From contig AZHR01000003.1 in assembly GCA_000504625.1 (NCBI GenBank), positions 1 through 64,000 of the forward strand: a DNA stretch of 64,000 nt, in the 5' to 3' direction. This stretch comes from an alpha proteobacterium SCGC AAA240-E13. GTDB lineage: Bacteria > Pseudomonadota > Alphaproteobacteria > Pelagibacterales > Pelagibacteraceae. Below the pieces are notes generated by a model that saw only the letters and a program-made list of their open reading frames with translations, ran no database searches and was not told the DNA's origin. This document shows, in pieces, positions 25,218-32,445 of the stretch (position 1 is the first letter of the stretch; each line of letters opens with the position of its first letter). Both the position numbers and the translations under genes were made by a program.

Positions 25218-25609
25218 TCTTTTTTCCAAGTTTTATAAATTATTGCTATTATGTATGTAACTAATACACCAAATATATTACCCCCAAGATCTATTATTTG
25301 GAAGGTTCTTTCAGGAATTACGAAATGTAATAATTCTAGTATAATTGAAAGAAAAAACAAATAAATAACAATTATTTTAAATTTACTATCTCTTAAATAA
25401 GAAAAAAAACCAATAAATGAAATTAAAAAATAAATGTAAAAATGATTGGAGGAAATAAATATAAGGTTATTAGTAATTTCAGGTAGTTGAACTGTAAAAC
25501 TTCCATATAATATAAAGCCTGCGATACTACCCGGGTACAAGGAAATTATAATTAAAAATAAAGTTAAAATATGAAATAATTTTCTTATGTAATTGTTTGT
25601 TTTATCCAT
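25214..25609 (-). CDS. VanZ-like membrane protein
   Basis: A 131-residue protein with four hydrophobic helices and the VanZ-family C-terminal signature: ELLHFVIPERTFQIIDLGGN followed by IFGVLVTYIIAI (about residues 88-120), with the conserved E, P-x-R, D and N-x-x-G. Function of small VanZ-like proteins outside glycopeptide-resistance clusters is unknown. It overlaps cutA by 25 bp upstream and DUF1476 by 4 bp downstream, so these small genes appear to be one transcript. Confidence 0.75.
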   Translation of the reverse strand: MDKTNNYIRKLFHILTLFLIIISLYPGSIAGFILYGSFTVQLPEITNNLIFISSNHFYIYFLISFIGFFSYLRDSKFKIIVIYLFFLSIILELLHFVIPERTFQIIDLGGNIFGVLVTYIIAIIYKTWKKE

Positions 25610-25902
25610 TTTAGAAAATCTTTGTTTCCATTTTTAATATTTAAAAAAATTATACATGGCACCGAATAAGAATGTAAATCTTTTACTACTTGAATAATTT
25701 TTTTTTGATTTTGTGCAACTGTCTTACCCAAAATAATTATTTCTTTTGAGTTTTGAATTTTTTTTTTCCAAACAAAATAAGAACGAACATTATTGATAAT
25801 GTTTGCACAAGCAATTAATTTTTTATCTAATAGTTTTTTAGCTACTCGCTCAGCTTCCTTTTTGTTGGGTGTAGTAATATAAAAAAATTTAATATTCTTC
25901 AT
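25585..25902 (-). CDS. cutA: Divalent-cation tolerance protein CutA
   Basis: A 105-residue trimeric CutA1-fold protein. The family signatures are ITTPNKKEAERVAKKLLDKK (about residues 9-28), IACANIINNVRSYFVWKKKI (about 31-50) and the C-terminal KDLHSYSVPCIIFLNI (about 75-92). The family is linked to copper or divalent-cation tolerance, but its biochemical role is unsettled. First gene of a compact run cutA-vanZ-DUF1476-nuclease, 41 bp from the divergent gpmA. Confidence 0.88.
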   Translation of the reverse strand: MKNIKFFYITTPNKKEAERVAKKLLDKKLIACANIINNVRSYFVWKKKIQNSKEIIILGKTVAQNQKKIIQVVKDLHSYSVPCIIFLNIKNGNKDFLKWIKQTIT

Positions 25903-25943
25903 AATATATATTATTTATAATATATTTAGACTAATTATTACAA

Positions 25944-26666
25944 ATGAATCATTTAATTGTATTAAGACATGGACAAAGTATTTGGAATGTTCAAAAAAAA
26001 TTCACTGGTTGGGTTGATGTGGGATTAACAGGCCAAGGAAAATTGGAAGCTTGTAAAGCAGGCAGGTTAATAAATAAATTAAATTTAAAAATTAATAATT
26101 TTTTTTGTTCTTACCAAAAAAGAGCAATTGATACTCTAATATTAATTTTAAGCATTATCAATGTCAAACCAAATCACATAACTAAAGCGTGGGAACTTAA
26201 TGAAAGACATTATGGAGAATTAACTGGATTAAATAAAGATCAAATGAAAAAAATTTTGGGTAAAAAGAAATTACATACTTTTAGAAGATCTTGGCATATG
26301 TCTCCCGCACCATTAAACAAAAAAAGTCCATATCATCCTTTGAATATAAAAATTTATAAAGATATCCCAAAAAATAAAATTCCTGATACTGAATCTTTAA
26401 AAAATACATACGAAAGAGTAATCTCTTACTATTTAAAAAACATTGAACCATTGCTTCAGAATGGTCAAAATGTATTAATTTCTGCTCACGGCAACACTTT
26501 GAGAGCACTTTGCAAAAAACTTTTTAGTATTTCAGATATAAATATTTCTAAATTAGAAATACCAACCGGCAATCCACTTGTAATTAAATTTAAAGATAAT
26601 CTAGAAATTGACAACAGCTATTATCTAGATGATGACAGATCTAAAAACTTATTAGTTAAATTTTAA
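25944..26666 (+). CDS. gpmA: 2,3-bisphosphoglycerate-dependent phosphoglycerate mutase
   Basis: A 240-residue glycolytic mutase that interconverts 3- and 2-phosphoglycerate. The phosphohistidine motif is VLRHGQSIWNVQKKFTGW (His at about residue 8), the catalytic Glu lies in ELNERHYGELTGL (about 86), and the second His in ISAHGNTLRAL (about 178). Length fits the dimeric/tetrameric dPGM group. Its last 11 bases overlap the convergent murU gene. Monocistronic, flanked by minus-strand genes on both sides. Confidence 0.92.
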   Translation: MNHLIVLRHGQSIWNVQKKFTGWVDVGLTGQGKLEACKAGRLINKLNLKINNFFCSYQKRAIDTLILILSIINVKPNHITKAWELNERHYGELTGLNKDQMKKILGKKKLHTFRRSWHMSPAPLNKKSPYHPLNIKIYKDIPKNKIPDTESLKNTYERVISYYLKNIEPLLQNGQNVLISAHGNTLRALCKKLFSISDINISKLEIPTGNPLVIKFKDNLEIDNSYYLDDDRSKNLLVKF

Positions 26667-27360
26667 AATTTTTTTTAACTAATTGATTATATATTTTTAG
26701 ATTAGTAACATGTAAAAAGTTTTGTTTACTTTTTACAGCTAATATTTTTTGATCTTTTATTAAAAAATCCCAAATTTTGTTCATAGAAAATGGTTCGATT
26801 CTTTTATTTCTAAATACAGAATTATTACATATTTGCGATCCGGTATAAATGTAAGTTTTTACTTTGCCTTCTCTATGAAGAATATTTTCTTTTAAATTAA
26901 AGTCACCATTCATAGCTTTATCAAAACTTTTTGTTTTATCTACAACTAATAAAATAGTTTTAAAATTATTATCAAAGTATTTTTCCTCCATATATTTAAA
27001 ATCGTCCAGATAAGATTTGGACCAAATTGTATCTGGATTTAAAACAAAAAAAGGATCATTATTAAATTTTTTTGCTGCATTCAATATTCCACCTCCAGTA
27101 CCAAGTATCTTGTCATTTTCTTTGATAAGAACAATCTTAGAATTAAATTTTTTTTCATTAATAAATGAAGTTATTTGTTCTGAAAGATAATGGGTATTGA
27201 TTACAATTTCTTCGATTCCATATTTTTCTAAAAAATTAATTGTATTTTCTAATAAAGTTATTTTATTTATTTCAATTAAAGGTTTTGGTTTGTACAAGGT
27301 TATTGGATTCAATCTTTTTCCATATCCCGCTGATAAAATAACGGCTTTTTTAATTTTCAT
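26656..27360 (-). CDS. murU: N-acetylmuramate alpha-1-phosphate uridylyltransferase (MurU-like)
   Basis: A 234-residue sugar-1-phosphate nucleotidyltransferase. The nucleotide-binding signature is AVILSAGYGKRLNPITLYKPKPLI at the N-terminus (split here: SAGYGKRL and KPKPL), followed by GTGGGILNAAKKF (about 90-102) and the metal-site FFVLNPDTIW (about 107-116). In alphaproteobacteria and pseudomonads it pairs with AmgK to recycle MurNAc to UDP-MurNAc. The adjacent amgK-like gene supports this over a generic glucose-1-phosphate enzyme. Overlaps amgK by 11 bp. Confidence 0.82.
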   Translation of the reverse strand: MKIKKAVILSAGYGKRLNPITLYKPKPLIEINKITLLENTINFLEKYGIEEIVINTHYLSEQITSFINEKKFNSKIVLIKENDKILGTGGGILNAAKKFNNDPFFVLNPDTIWSKSYLDDFKYMEEKYFDNNFKTILLVVDKTKSFDKAMNGDFNLKENILHREGKVKTYIYTGSQICNNSVFRNKRIEPFSMNKIWDFLIKDQKILAVKSKQNFLHVTNLKIYNQLVKKNFKI

Positions 27361-28336
27361 AAAATTTTATTTTTTTTCTAGTTTCTGGAGAAATATATTT
27401 ATTTAATACAGTATTAATTTCATTAAACATTTTATCCTCTAGTCTTATTTCTATTAATTTCCAAGCATAAGGAATTAATTTTAAATACCGTTTTTTCTTA
27501 TCTCTTTTAAAAAGTCTTGAAAAAATTCCAATTATTTTGAGATTTCTTTGAAGAGATAAAATATTGAAGTCATGAATAAAATCATTTTTTTTTCTTCTAT
27601 ATATTTTGGGACATTTACTTATATAATAATTGAAGATATTTTTTTTTAATTGATTTGAAGTTTTTATCCTTACATCATCAATGAGTGACACTAAATCGTA
27701 AGTAGGATTACCAATAATTGCATCTTGGGAATCAATTACTCCAATTTGATTATTAATTTTCATTAAATTCGACACATGAAAATCACGGTGTACAAATATT
27801 TTGTTTTTGAATTTTAATTTCTTATAAAATACTTGCAATTTTTTTTTCAAGGTTTTTTTGATTTTTAAAGTTTGTTCTTTTTTTAAAATTAATGGTAGAT
27901 ACCAATTAAAAAATAAATTTGATTCTTTTTGCAAACTTTTGACAGTATAGTCTTCTAATTTATGGGATTTTCTATAAAAATCCTTGATTATTCTCGGTTT
28001 TACTTTTTGTAATTTAATTAAAATATTAACTATTTTTTTATAAATATGAAATTTTGATCTACTTTTCATTAAGGTTTTATGAATCGTGTTTTTTCCAAAA
28101 TCTTCTATTTCAATAAAACCTTTTTTATAATTTTCTATTAATAGTCTTGGAGTTCTAATATTATTATCTAATAAATATTTATTTATAGCACTATATATCA
28201 ACAAATTTTTATATTTTTCTCTTTTCGAAAATAAAACTATAGTACTTATGTTTCTTTTTTGATCAAATTTTCTATAATACTGTCTAAAAGAAGCATCGCC
28301 AGATATAGGTACTAATTTAAATTTTTTTAAAATCAT
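27350..28336 (-). CDS. amgK: Sugar kinase of aminoglycoside-phosphotransferase fold (AmgK-like)
   Basis: A kinase of about 328 residues that in this genomic setting phosphorylates the anomeric position of MurNAc/GlcNAc. The N-terminal lobe begins LVPISGDASFRQYYRKF, typical of AmgK. The catalytic loop is FVHRDFHVSNLM and the metal-binding Asp is in IGVIDSQDAIIGNPTYDLVSL. The frame stays open to 28369, but I prefer the ATG at 28334-28336, which puts the conserved lobe near the start and reduces overlap with tsaE to 20 bp. Confidence 0.85.
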   Translation of the reverse strand: MILKKFKLVPISGDASFRQYYRKFDQKRNISTIVLFSKREKYKNLLIYSAINKYLLDNNIRTPRLLIENYKKGFIEIEDFGKNTIHKTLMKSRSKFHIYKKIVNILIKLQKVKPRIIKDFYRKSHKLEDYTVKSLQKESNLFFNWYLPLILKKEQTLKIKKTLKKKLQVFYKKLKFKNKIFVHRDFHVSNLMKINNQIGVIDSQDAIIGNPTYDLVSLIDDVRIKTSNQLKKNIFNYYISKCPKIYRRKKNDFIHDFNILSLQRNLKIIGIFSRLFKRDKKKRYLKLIPYAWKLIEIRLEDKMFNEINTVLNKYISPETRKKIKFYEN

Positions 28337-28775
28337 AATTATTCCATTTTCCATAACCTTTAATTTCAAGGCTTCTTTTTTCTAAGTTTTCACCTAAATA
28401 ACGGAAAAATATTTCTATACGATTTTTTGGTTTATTTTTAATTAACTCTGGCCATTCAATTAAAATTAAATAATCTTTGGATTCTGAAAATATTCCTAAC
28501 TCATCAATATCATTACTATCCTTCAATCGAAATAGATCATAGTGCATTATTTTTATCTTTTTAATATTATAATCAAATACAATGTTAAAAGTTGGGCTTA
28601 ATATTTGGCTTTTATCTAGTCCTCTTTCAACTTCTAAATTATTAATTAAACCTCTAACAAAAGTTGTTTTTCCAACTCCGATTTCTCCGTACAAAAAAAG
28701 TATATCTCCATTAGATAATAGTTTTCCTATTTTTTTTGAATAATTAAAAGTTTCTTCTAGTGAATTTAATTTCAT
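28317..28775 (-). CDS. tsaE: tRNA threonylcarbamoyladenosine biosynthesis ATPase TsaE
   Basis: A 152-residue P-loop ATPase needed with TsaB and TsaD for t6A formation at position 37 of ANN-decoding tRNAs. Walker A is LYGEIGVGKTTFVRGLI (about residues 28-44), followed by LSPTFNIVFDY and the acidic strand MHYDLFRL (about 77-84) and LILIEWPE (about 104-111). Gene order tsaE-amgK-murU after ahcY is a conserved alphaproteobacterial arrangement. It lies 11 bp after ahcY and overlaps amgK by 20 bp. Confidence 0.9.
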   Translation of the reverse strand: MKLNSLEETFNYSKKIGKLLSNGDILFLYGEIGVGKTTFVRGLINNLEVERGLDKSQILSPTFNIVFDYNIKKIKIMHYDLFRLKDSNDIDELGIFSESKDYLILIEWPELIKNKPKNRIEIFFRYLGENLEKRSLEIKGYGKWNNYDFKKI

Positions 28776-28786
28776 CTAGCTAGTAG

Positions 28787-30076
28787 CTAGTAGCGATAAC
28801 TATCCGATTTAAATGGACCTTTGGCATCAACATTTATATATTCGGCCTGTTCTTTCGATAGCTTTGTTAACTTGGCACCCACTTTATCTAAATGAAGTAT
28901 CGCAACTTTTTCATCTAAATATTTAGGTAAGACATAAACCTTATTTTCATATTTCTCGGAATTATTCCAAAGTTCTATTTGAGCTATAGTTTGATTAGTG
29001 AAAGAAGCGCTCATAACAAAACTTGGATGACCAGTTGCACATCCTAAATTAACTAATCGTCCTTCAGCCAAAAGAAGAATTCGTTTTTTGTCTGGAAATT
29101 CAATTTCATGAACCTGAGGTTTAATTTGAATCCATTTGTAATTTTTTAGAGCTTCCACTTGAATTTCATTATCAAAATGGCCTATATTACAAAGTATAGA
29201 TCGATCTTTCATTTTTCTCATGTGATCAGCTGTAACAATGTCTTTATTTCCCGTTGCCGTAACAACGATATCAGCATTACTAATTACCTCATCCATTAAC
29301 ACAACCTCATAACCTTCCATTGCTGCCTGTAAAGCACAAATAGGATCTACTTCTGTTACCATTACTTTAGCTCCATTTTGTTTCAAGGAAGCTGCGCTTC
29401 CTTTTCCTACATCTCCAAATCCGGCAACAATAGCAGTTTTCCCTGCTATCATTACATCTGTGGCTCTCCTTATTCCATCAACCAAACTTTCTCTACAGCC
29501 ATATAAATTATCAAATTTAGACTTAGTTACAGAGTCATTTACATTAATTGCCGGAATTAAAAGCTTGTTGTTAGCCTGCATTTTCTTTAATGCCTTAATT
29601 CCTGTAGTAGTTTCTTCTGAGACTCCTTTCACTGATTTTAGAAGATGCTTATAATCTTTATGCATGACAGCAGTTAAATCGCCTCCATCGTCTAATAACA
29701 TATTTGGCTTCCAATCTTTTTTAGCTTCAATAGTTTGTTTGATGCACCACCAATACTCTTCTTCTGTTTCACCTTTCCATGCATAGACAGGAATTCCTTT
29801 TTTGGCAATTACTGCTGCTGCATGATCTTGAGTAGAAAAAATATTACAAGAAGACCATCTTACATCCGCACCCAATTCTACAAGTGTTTCAATCAGAACT
29901 GCCGTTTGTATTGTCATATGAAGACAACCTAAAATTCTTGCTCCTTGAAGAGGTTTTTTTCCTTTGTACTCTTTTCGTAATGCCATTAATCCAGGCATTT
30001 CTGTTTCGGCAATTGAAATTTCTTTTCTGCCATAATCAGCCTGGTTGATATCTTTAACTTTAAAATCTTGATTCAT
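28787..30076 (-). CDS. ahcY: Adenosylhomocysteinase
   Basis: A 429-residue NAD-dependent enzyme that splits S-adenosylhomocysteine to adenosine and homocysteine, closing the methylation cycle. Signatures are [20 protein letters not shown] near residue 51, the NAD-binding [20 protein letters not shown] (about 221-240), [10 protein letters not shown] (about 297) and the C-terminal [10 protein letters not shown], where Lys and Tyr bind NAD. No SAH riboswitch was recognised in the 51-bp gap upstream. It follows chvG, as in other alphaproteobacteria. It links functionally to metXW and cfa in this window. Confidence 0.95.
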   Translation of the reverse strand: MNQDFKVKDINQADYGRKEISIAETEMPGLMALRKEYKGKKPLQGARILGCLHMTIQTAVLIETLVELGADVRWSSCNIFSTQDHAAAVIAKKGIPVYAWKGETEEEYWWCIKQTIEAKKDWKPNMLLDDGGDLTAVMHKDYKHLLKSVKGVSEETTTGIKALKKMQANNKLLIPAINVNDSVTKSKFDNLYGCRESLVDGIRRATDVMIAGKTAIVAGFGDVGKGSAASLKQNGAKVMVTEVDPICALQAAMEGYEVVLMDEVISNADIVVTATGNKDIVTADHMRKMKDRSILCNIGHFDNEIQVEALKNYKWIQIKPQVHEIEFPDKKRILLLAEGRLVNLGCATGHPSFVMSASFTNQTIAQIELWNNSEKYENKVYVLPKYLDEKVAILHLDKVGAKLTKLSKEQAEYINVDAKGPFKSDSYRY

Positions 30077-30127
30077 AGAAGAGGCTTTCTAACAATTTAA
30101 TTCTTTTTAATCAACTAACTTAAATAT

Positions 30128-31696
30128 TCAAACTGAATATTCAGGAAAATTAATATCAATTTTGGCACCTACACCTTTATTATTATTTGATGCATTAATA
30201 GAACCACCATGTAGTTCAATAATGTTCTTTACTATGTTTAAACCCAGACCTGTATGTTCACCAAATTTTTCAGGTCTATTACTATAAAATCGATTAAAAA
30301 TTTGTTCTATATTTTTTTCTTTAAATCCTGGACCTTGATCTTCAACAATTAATTTTACAATATTATTTTTTGAATTTACAAAAACTTTTATTTCACTATT
30401 TGGAGGACTAAACGAAATTGAATTGTCTAGTAAATTTGCTAAAACTTGTTCCACGCGGCTTCCTACTCCTAATATATTGGGCTTAGTTTTTTTGTCAGAA
30501 ATTGCATTAAATTTTATTTTAATATTTTGTTTAGAGTTTGATAAATTATTGTTAAAATCATCTACTACTGATTTCACGATAGAAATAATATCTACTTTTT
30601 TCATTTTTTCCCTTGATAGTGCAGCTTCATCTTTTAACATCTGAGAATAGTCTGTAATAAGTCTTTCAATTCTTTGCACATCGTGTGAAATGATTTTTAA
30701 AAGTTTAGATTTTTTTTCTGGTTCTTCTGTGGTATCTAATAACTCTGAAGCACCTTTTAGTGACGCTAGAGGATTTCTGATTTCATGTGTTAAGTCAGTT
30801 GAAAAAGTTTCGGCGATATTTATTCTTTTATACAAGTCCTGTGTCATGTCATTTAAAGAATTGGACAACTGTCCTACTTCATCTCTGCGTTTTAAAAATT
30901 TTTCAATAGTGTCTGTTTCGACATCTTTATTTTTAATTGCCTTAGTATAATCGACCAAACTCTTAATTGGTCTTAAAAAATATTTATTTAAAAAAACTGA
31001 AAAAATAGAAATAACTAAAGCAACTGCCAGTACTGTCCGCAGAATAAAATTTTTTCTTTCTTCGACGGCTATTATTATTTCATTGGATAGCTCAGAAATA
31101 ACTAGATAACCTAAATTCTTATTTTTAATATTAACATTTTTGATTGTTGAAACGATATAATTATTATTAATTTTACTATTTATCGTAAATGGATTTCCAA
31201 AATTTTTTGAAGTTTTATATTTTAAAATAATTTTTTCAATTTTAAAAATTTTATTTTGTGTTTGAATTTTTTTTGAACTTTTGTCTAAATTTGATTCTGC
31301 TTCAATTTCTCCAATTTCAAATTCAGTTACTTCAAATTTCTTAGAAAATGATCTCGGATCTAAATCTAATACATTTGTATCGCCGACTAGGTTGAGATCA
31401 TTATCAAAAAATTGAACTCTATCTAAACTTTGGAACAGAAACCTTGTTGATAATAAAAACTTGGTAATTTCATTCTTTTTAAATTTTATATTTAATCTTT
31501 CAATGTGATTGATGGTGTTATCAATTATTTGAATATGATCTGAAGATTTTTTTTTGACTAAGCTAGGCTCAATTGCCATTAGATAAAATATTGTAAGTAA
31601 ACTAATGGCTGAAAAAATGATAAAATTTATAAGTATAAACTTTTTTAGAATTGATGGATTTTTTCCAAAAAAACTCAGCACTAACTTACGTTCCAT
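30128..31696 (-). CDS. chvG: Sensor histidine kinase ChvG (ExoS type)
   Basis: A 522-residue transmembrane kinase. The first membrane helix (about residues 18-40) and second (about 218-236, TVLAVALVISIFSVFLN) flank a periplasmic sensor domain. HAMP follows (about 238-290), then the phospho-acceptor His304 in FSTDLTHEIRNPLASLKGAS, and the ATPase domain with NLLDNSISF, DQGPGFKE and TGLGLNIVKNIIELHGGS. In rhizobia and relatives ChvG senses acid and envelope stress. Start overlaps the chvI end by 16 bp, marking a two-gene regulatory operon. Confidence 0.9.
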   Translation of the reverse strand: MERKLVLSFFGKNPSILKKFILINFIIFSAISLLTIFYLMAIEPSLVKKKSSDHIQIIDNTINHIERLNIKFKKNEITKFLLSTRFLFQSLDRVQFFDNDLNLVGDTNVLDLDPRSFSKKFEVTEFEIGEIEAESNLDKSSKKIQTQNKIFKIEKIILKYKTSKNFGNPFTINSKINNNYIVSTIKNVNIKNKNLGYLVISELSNEIIIAVEERKNFILRTVLAVALVISIFSVFLNKYFLRPIKSLVDYTKAIKNKDVETDTIEKFLKRRDEVGQLSNSLNDMTQDLYKRINIAETFSTDLTHEIRNPLASLKGASELLDTTEEPEKKSKLLKIISHDVQRIERLITDYSQMLKDEAALSREKMKKVDIISIVKSVVDDFNNNLSNSKQNIKIKFNAISDKKTKPNILGVGSRVEQVLANLLDNSISFSPPNSEIKVFVNSKNNIVKLIVEDQGPGFKEKNIEQIFNRFYSNRPEKFGEHTGLGLNIVKNIIELHGGSINASNNNKGVGAKIDINFPEYSV

Positions 31697-32379
31697 CTAT
31701 AACCACTGCCATATCTTGTTTCGATTGCAGAAAAATTAGGATCAATTTTTTTAAATTTTTTTCTTATTCTTTTTACATGACTATCGATAGTCCTATCTTC
31801 AATATCAGTATTTTCTTTATAAGCAATATCCATTAATTGTGATCGCTCTTTAATTACGCCAGGTCTTTTTGCTAATTCTTTTACAATTAAAAATTCAGTT
31901 GTAGTTAATTTATCTGGCAAAGACTTGCTATCCCATTCGCATTCCAGCTGAGAAGGATCCAATTTGAGTTTTCCATGAGAAATTAAATTTTTATTTTCGT
32001 CTAAACCTATATTTTTTTTTCGAAGCTGTACCCTAATTCTTTCAATAAGAATTTTGATTGAAAAACCCCCTGATTTTTTAATAAAATCATCTGCACCAAG
32101 TTTTAATCCAAGCAGTTCATCAATTTCTTCATCTTTAGATGTTAAAAAAATTATGGGTATAGAAGTTTTTTTTCTTAAACGTTTTAGTAATTCTTCTCCA
32201 TCCATTCTTGGCATTTTAATATCTACTACTGCCAAATCAGGTGGGGTCCTGCTAATTCCAACTAAAGCTGTTTCTGCATCAATATATGTTTGGACTTTAA
32301 AACCCTCTCTTTCTAAAGCCATACTAATACTAGTTAAGATATTTCTATCATCATCTACCAATGCAATTGTCTGGGTCAT
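31681..32379 (-). CDS. chvI: OmpR-family response regulator ChvI
   Basis: A 232-residue regulator. The receiver domain has the acidic pocket ALVDDDRN and the phosphorylation site D53 in LAVVDIKMPRMDG, with the conserved Lys in GADDFIKKSGG. The C-terminal winged helix shows TEFLIVKELAKRPGVIKERSQL and DRTIDSHVKRIRKKF, including the recognition helix. It heads the minus-strand operon that continues with chvG and probably ahcY, and lies 66 bp downstream of the polA stop, so its promoter should be in that gap. Confidence 0.92.
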   Translation of the reverse strand: MTQTIALVDDDRNILTSISMALEREGFKVQTYIDAETALVGISRTPPDLAVVDIKMPRMDGEELLKRLRKKTSIPIIFLTSKDEEIDELLGLKLGADDFIKKSGGFSIKILIERIRVQLRKKNIGLDENKNLISHGKLKLDPSQLECEWDSKSLPDKLTTTEFLIVKELAKRPGVIKERSQLMDIAYKENTDIEDRTIDSHVKRIRKKFKKIDPNFSAIETRYGSGYRWNVS

Positions 32380-32445
32380 AATTGATTAAAAGAATACCTA
32401 TATAGAAATACTAAATTGTTTTAAATTGGGCAAGCATTAGAACTA

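Noticed and set aside
30077..30127. SAH or SAM riboswitch upstream of ahcY
   Set aside because: The gap is only 51 bp of AT-rich sequence with no recognisable aptamer core.
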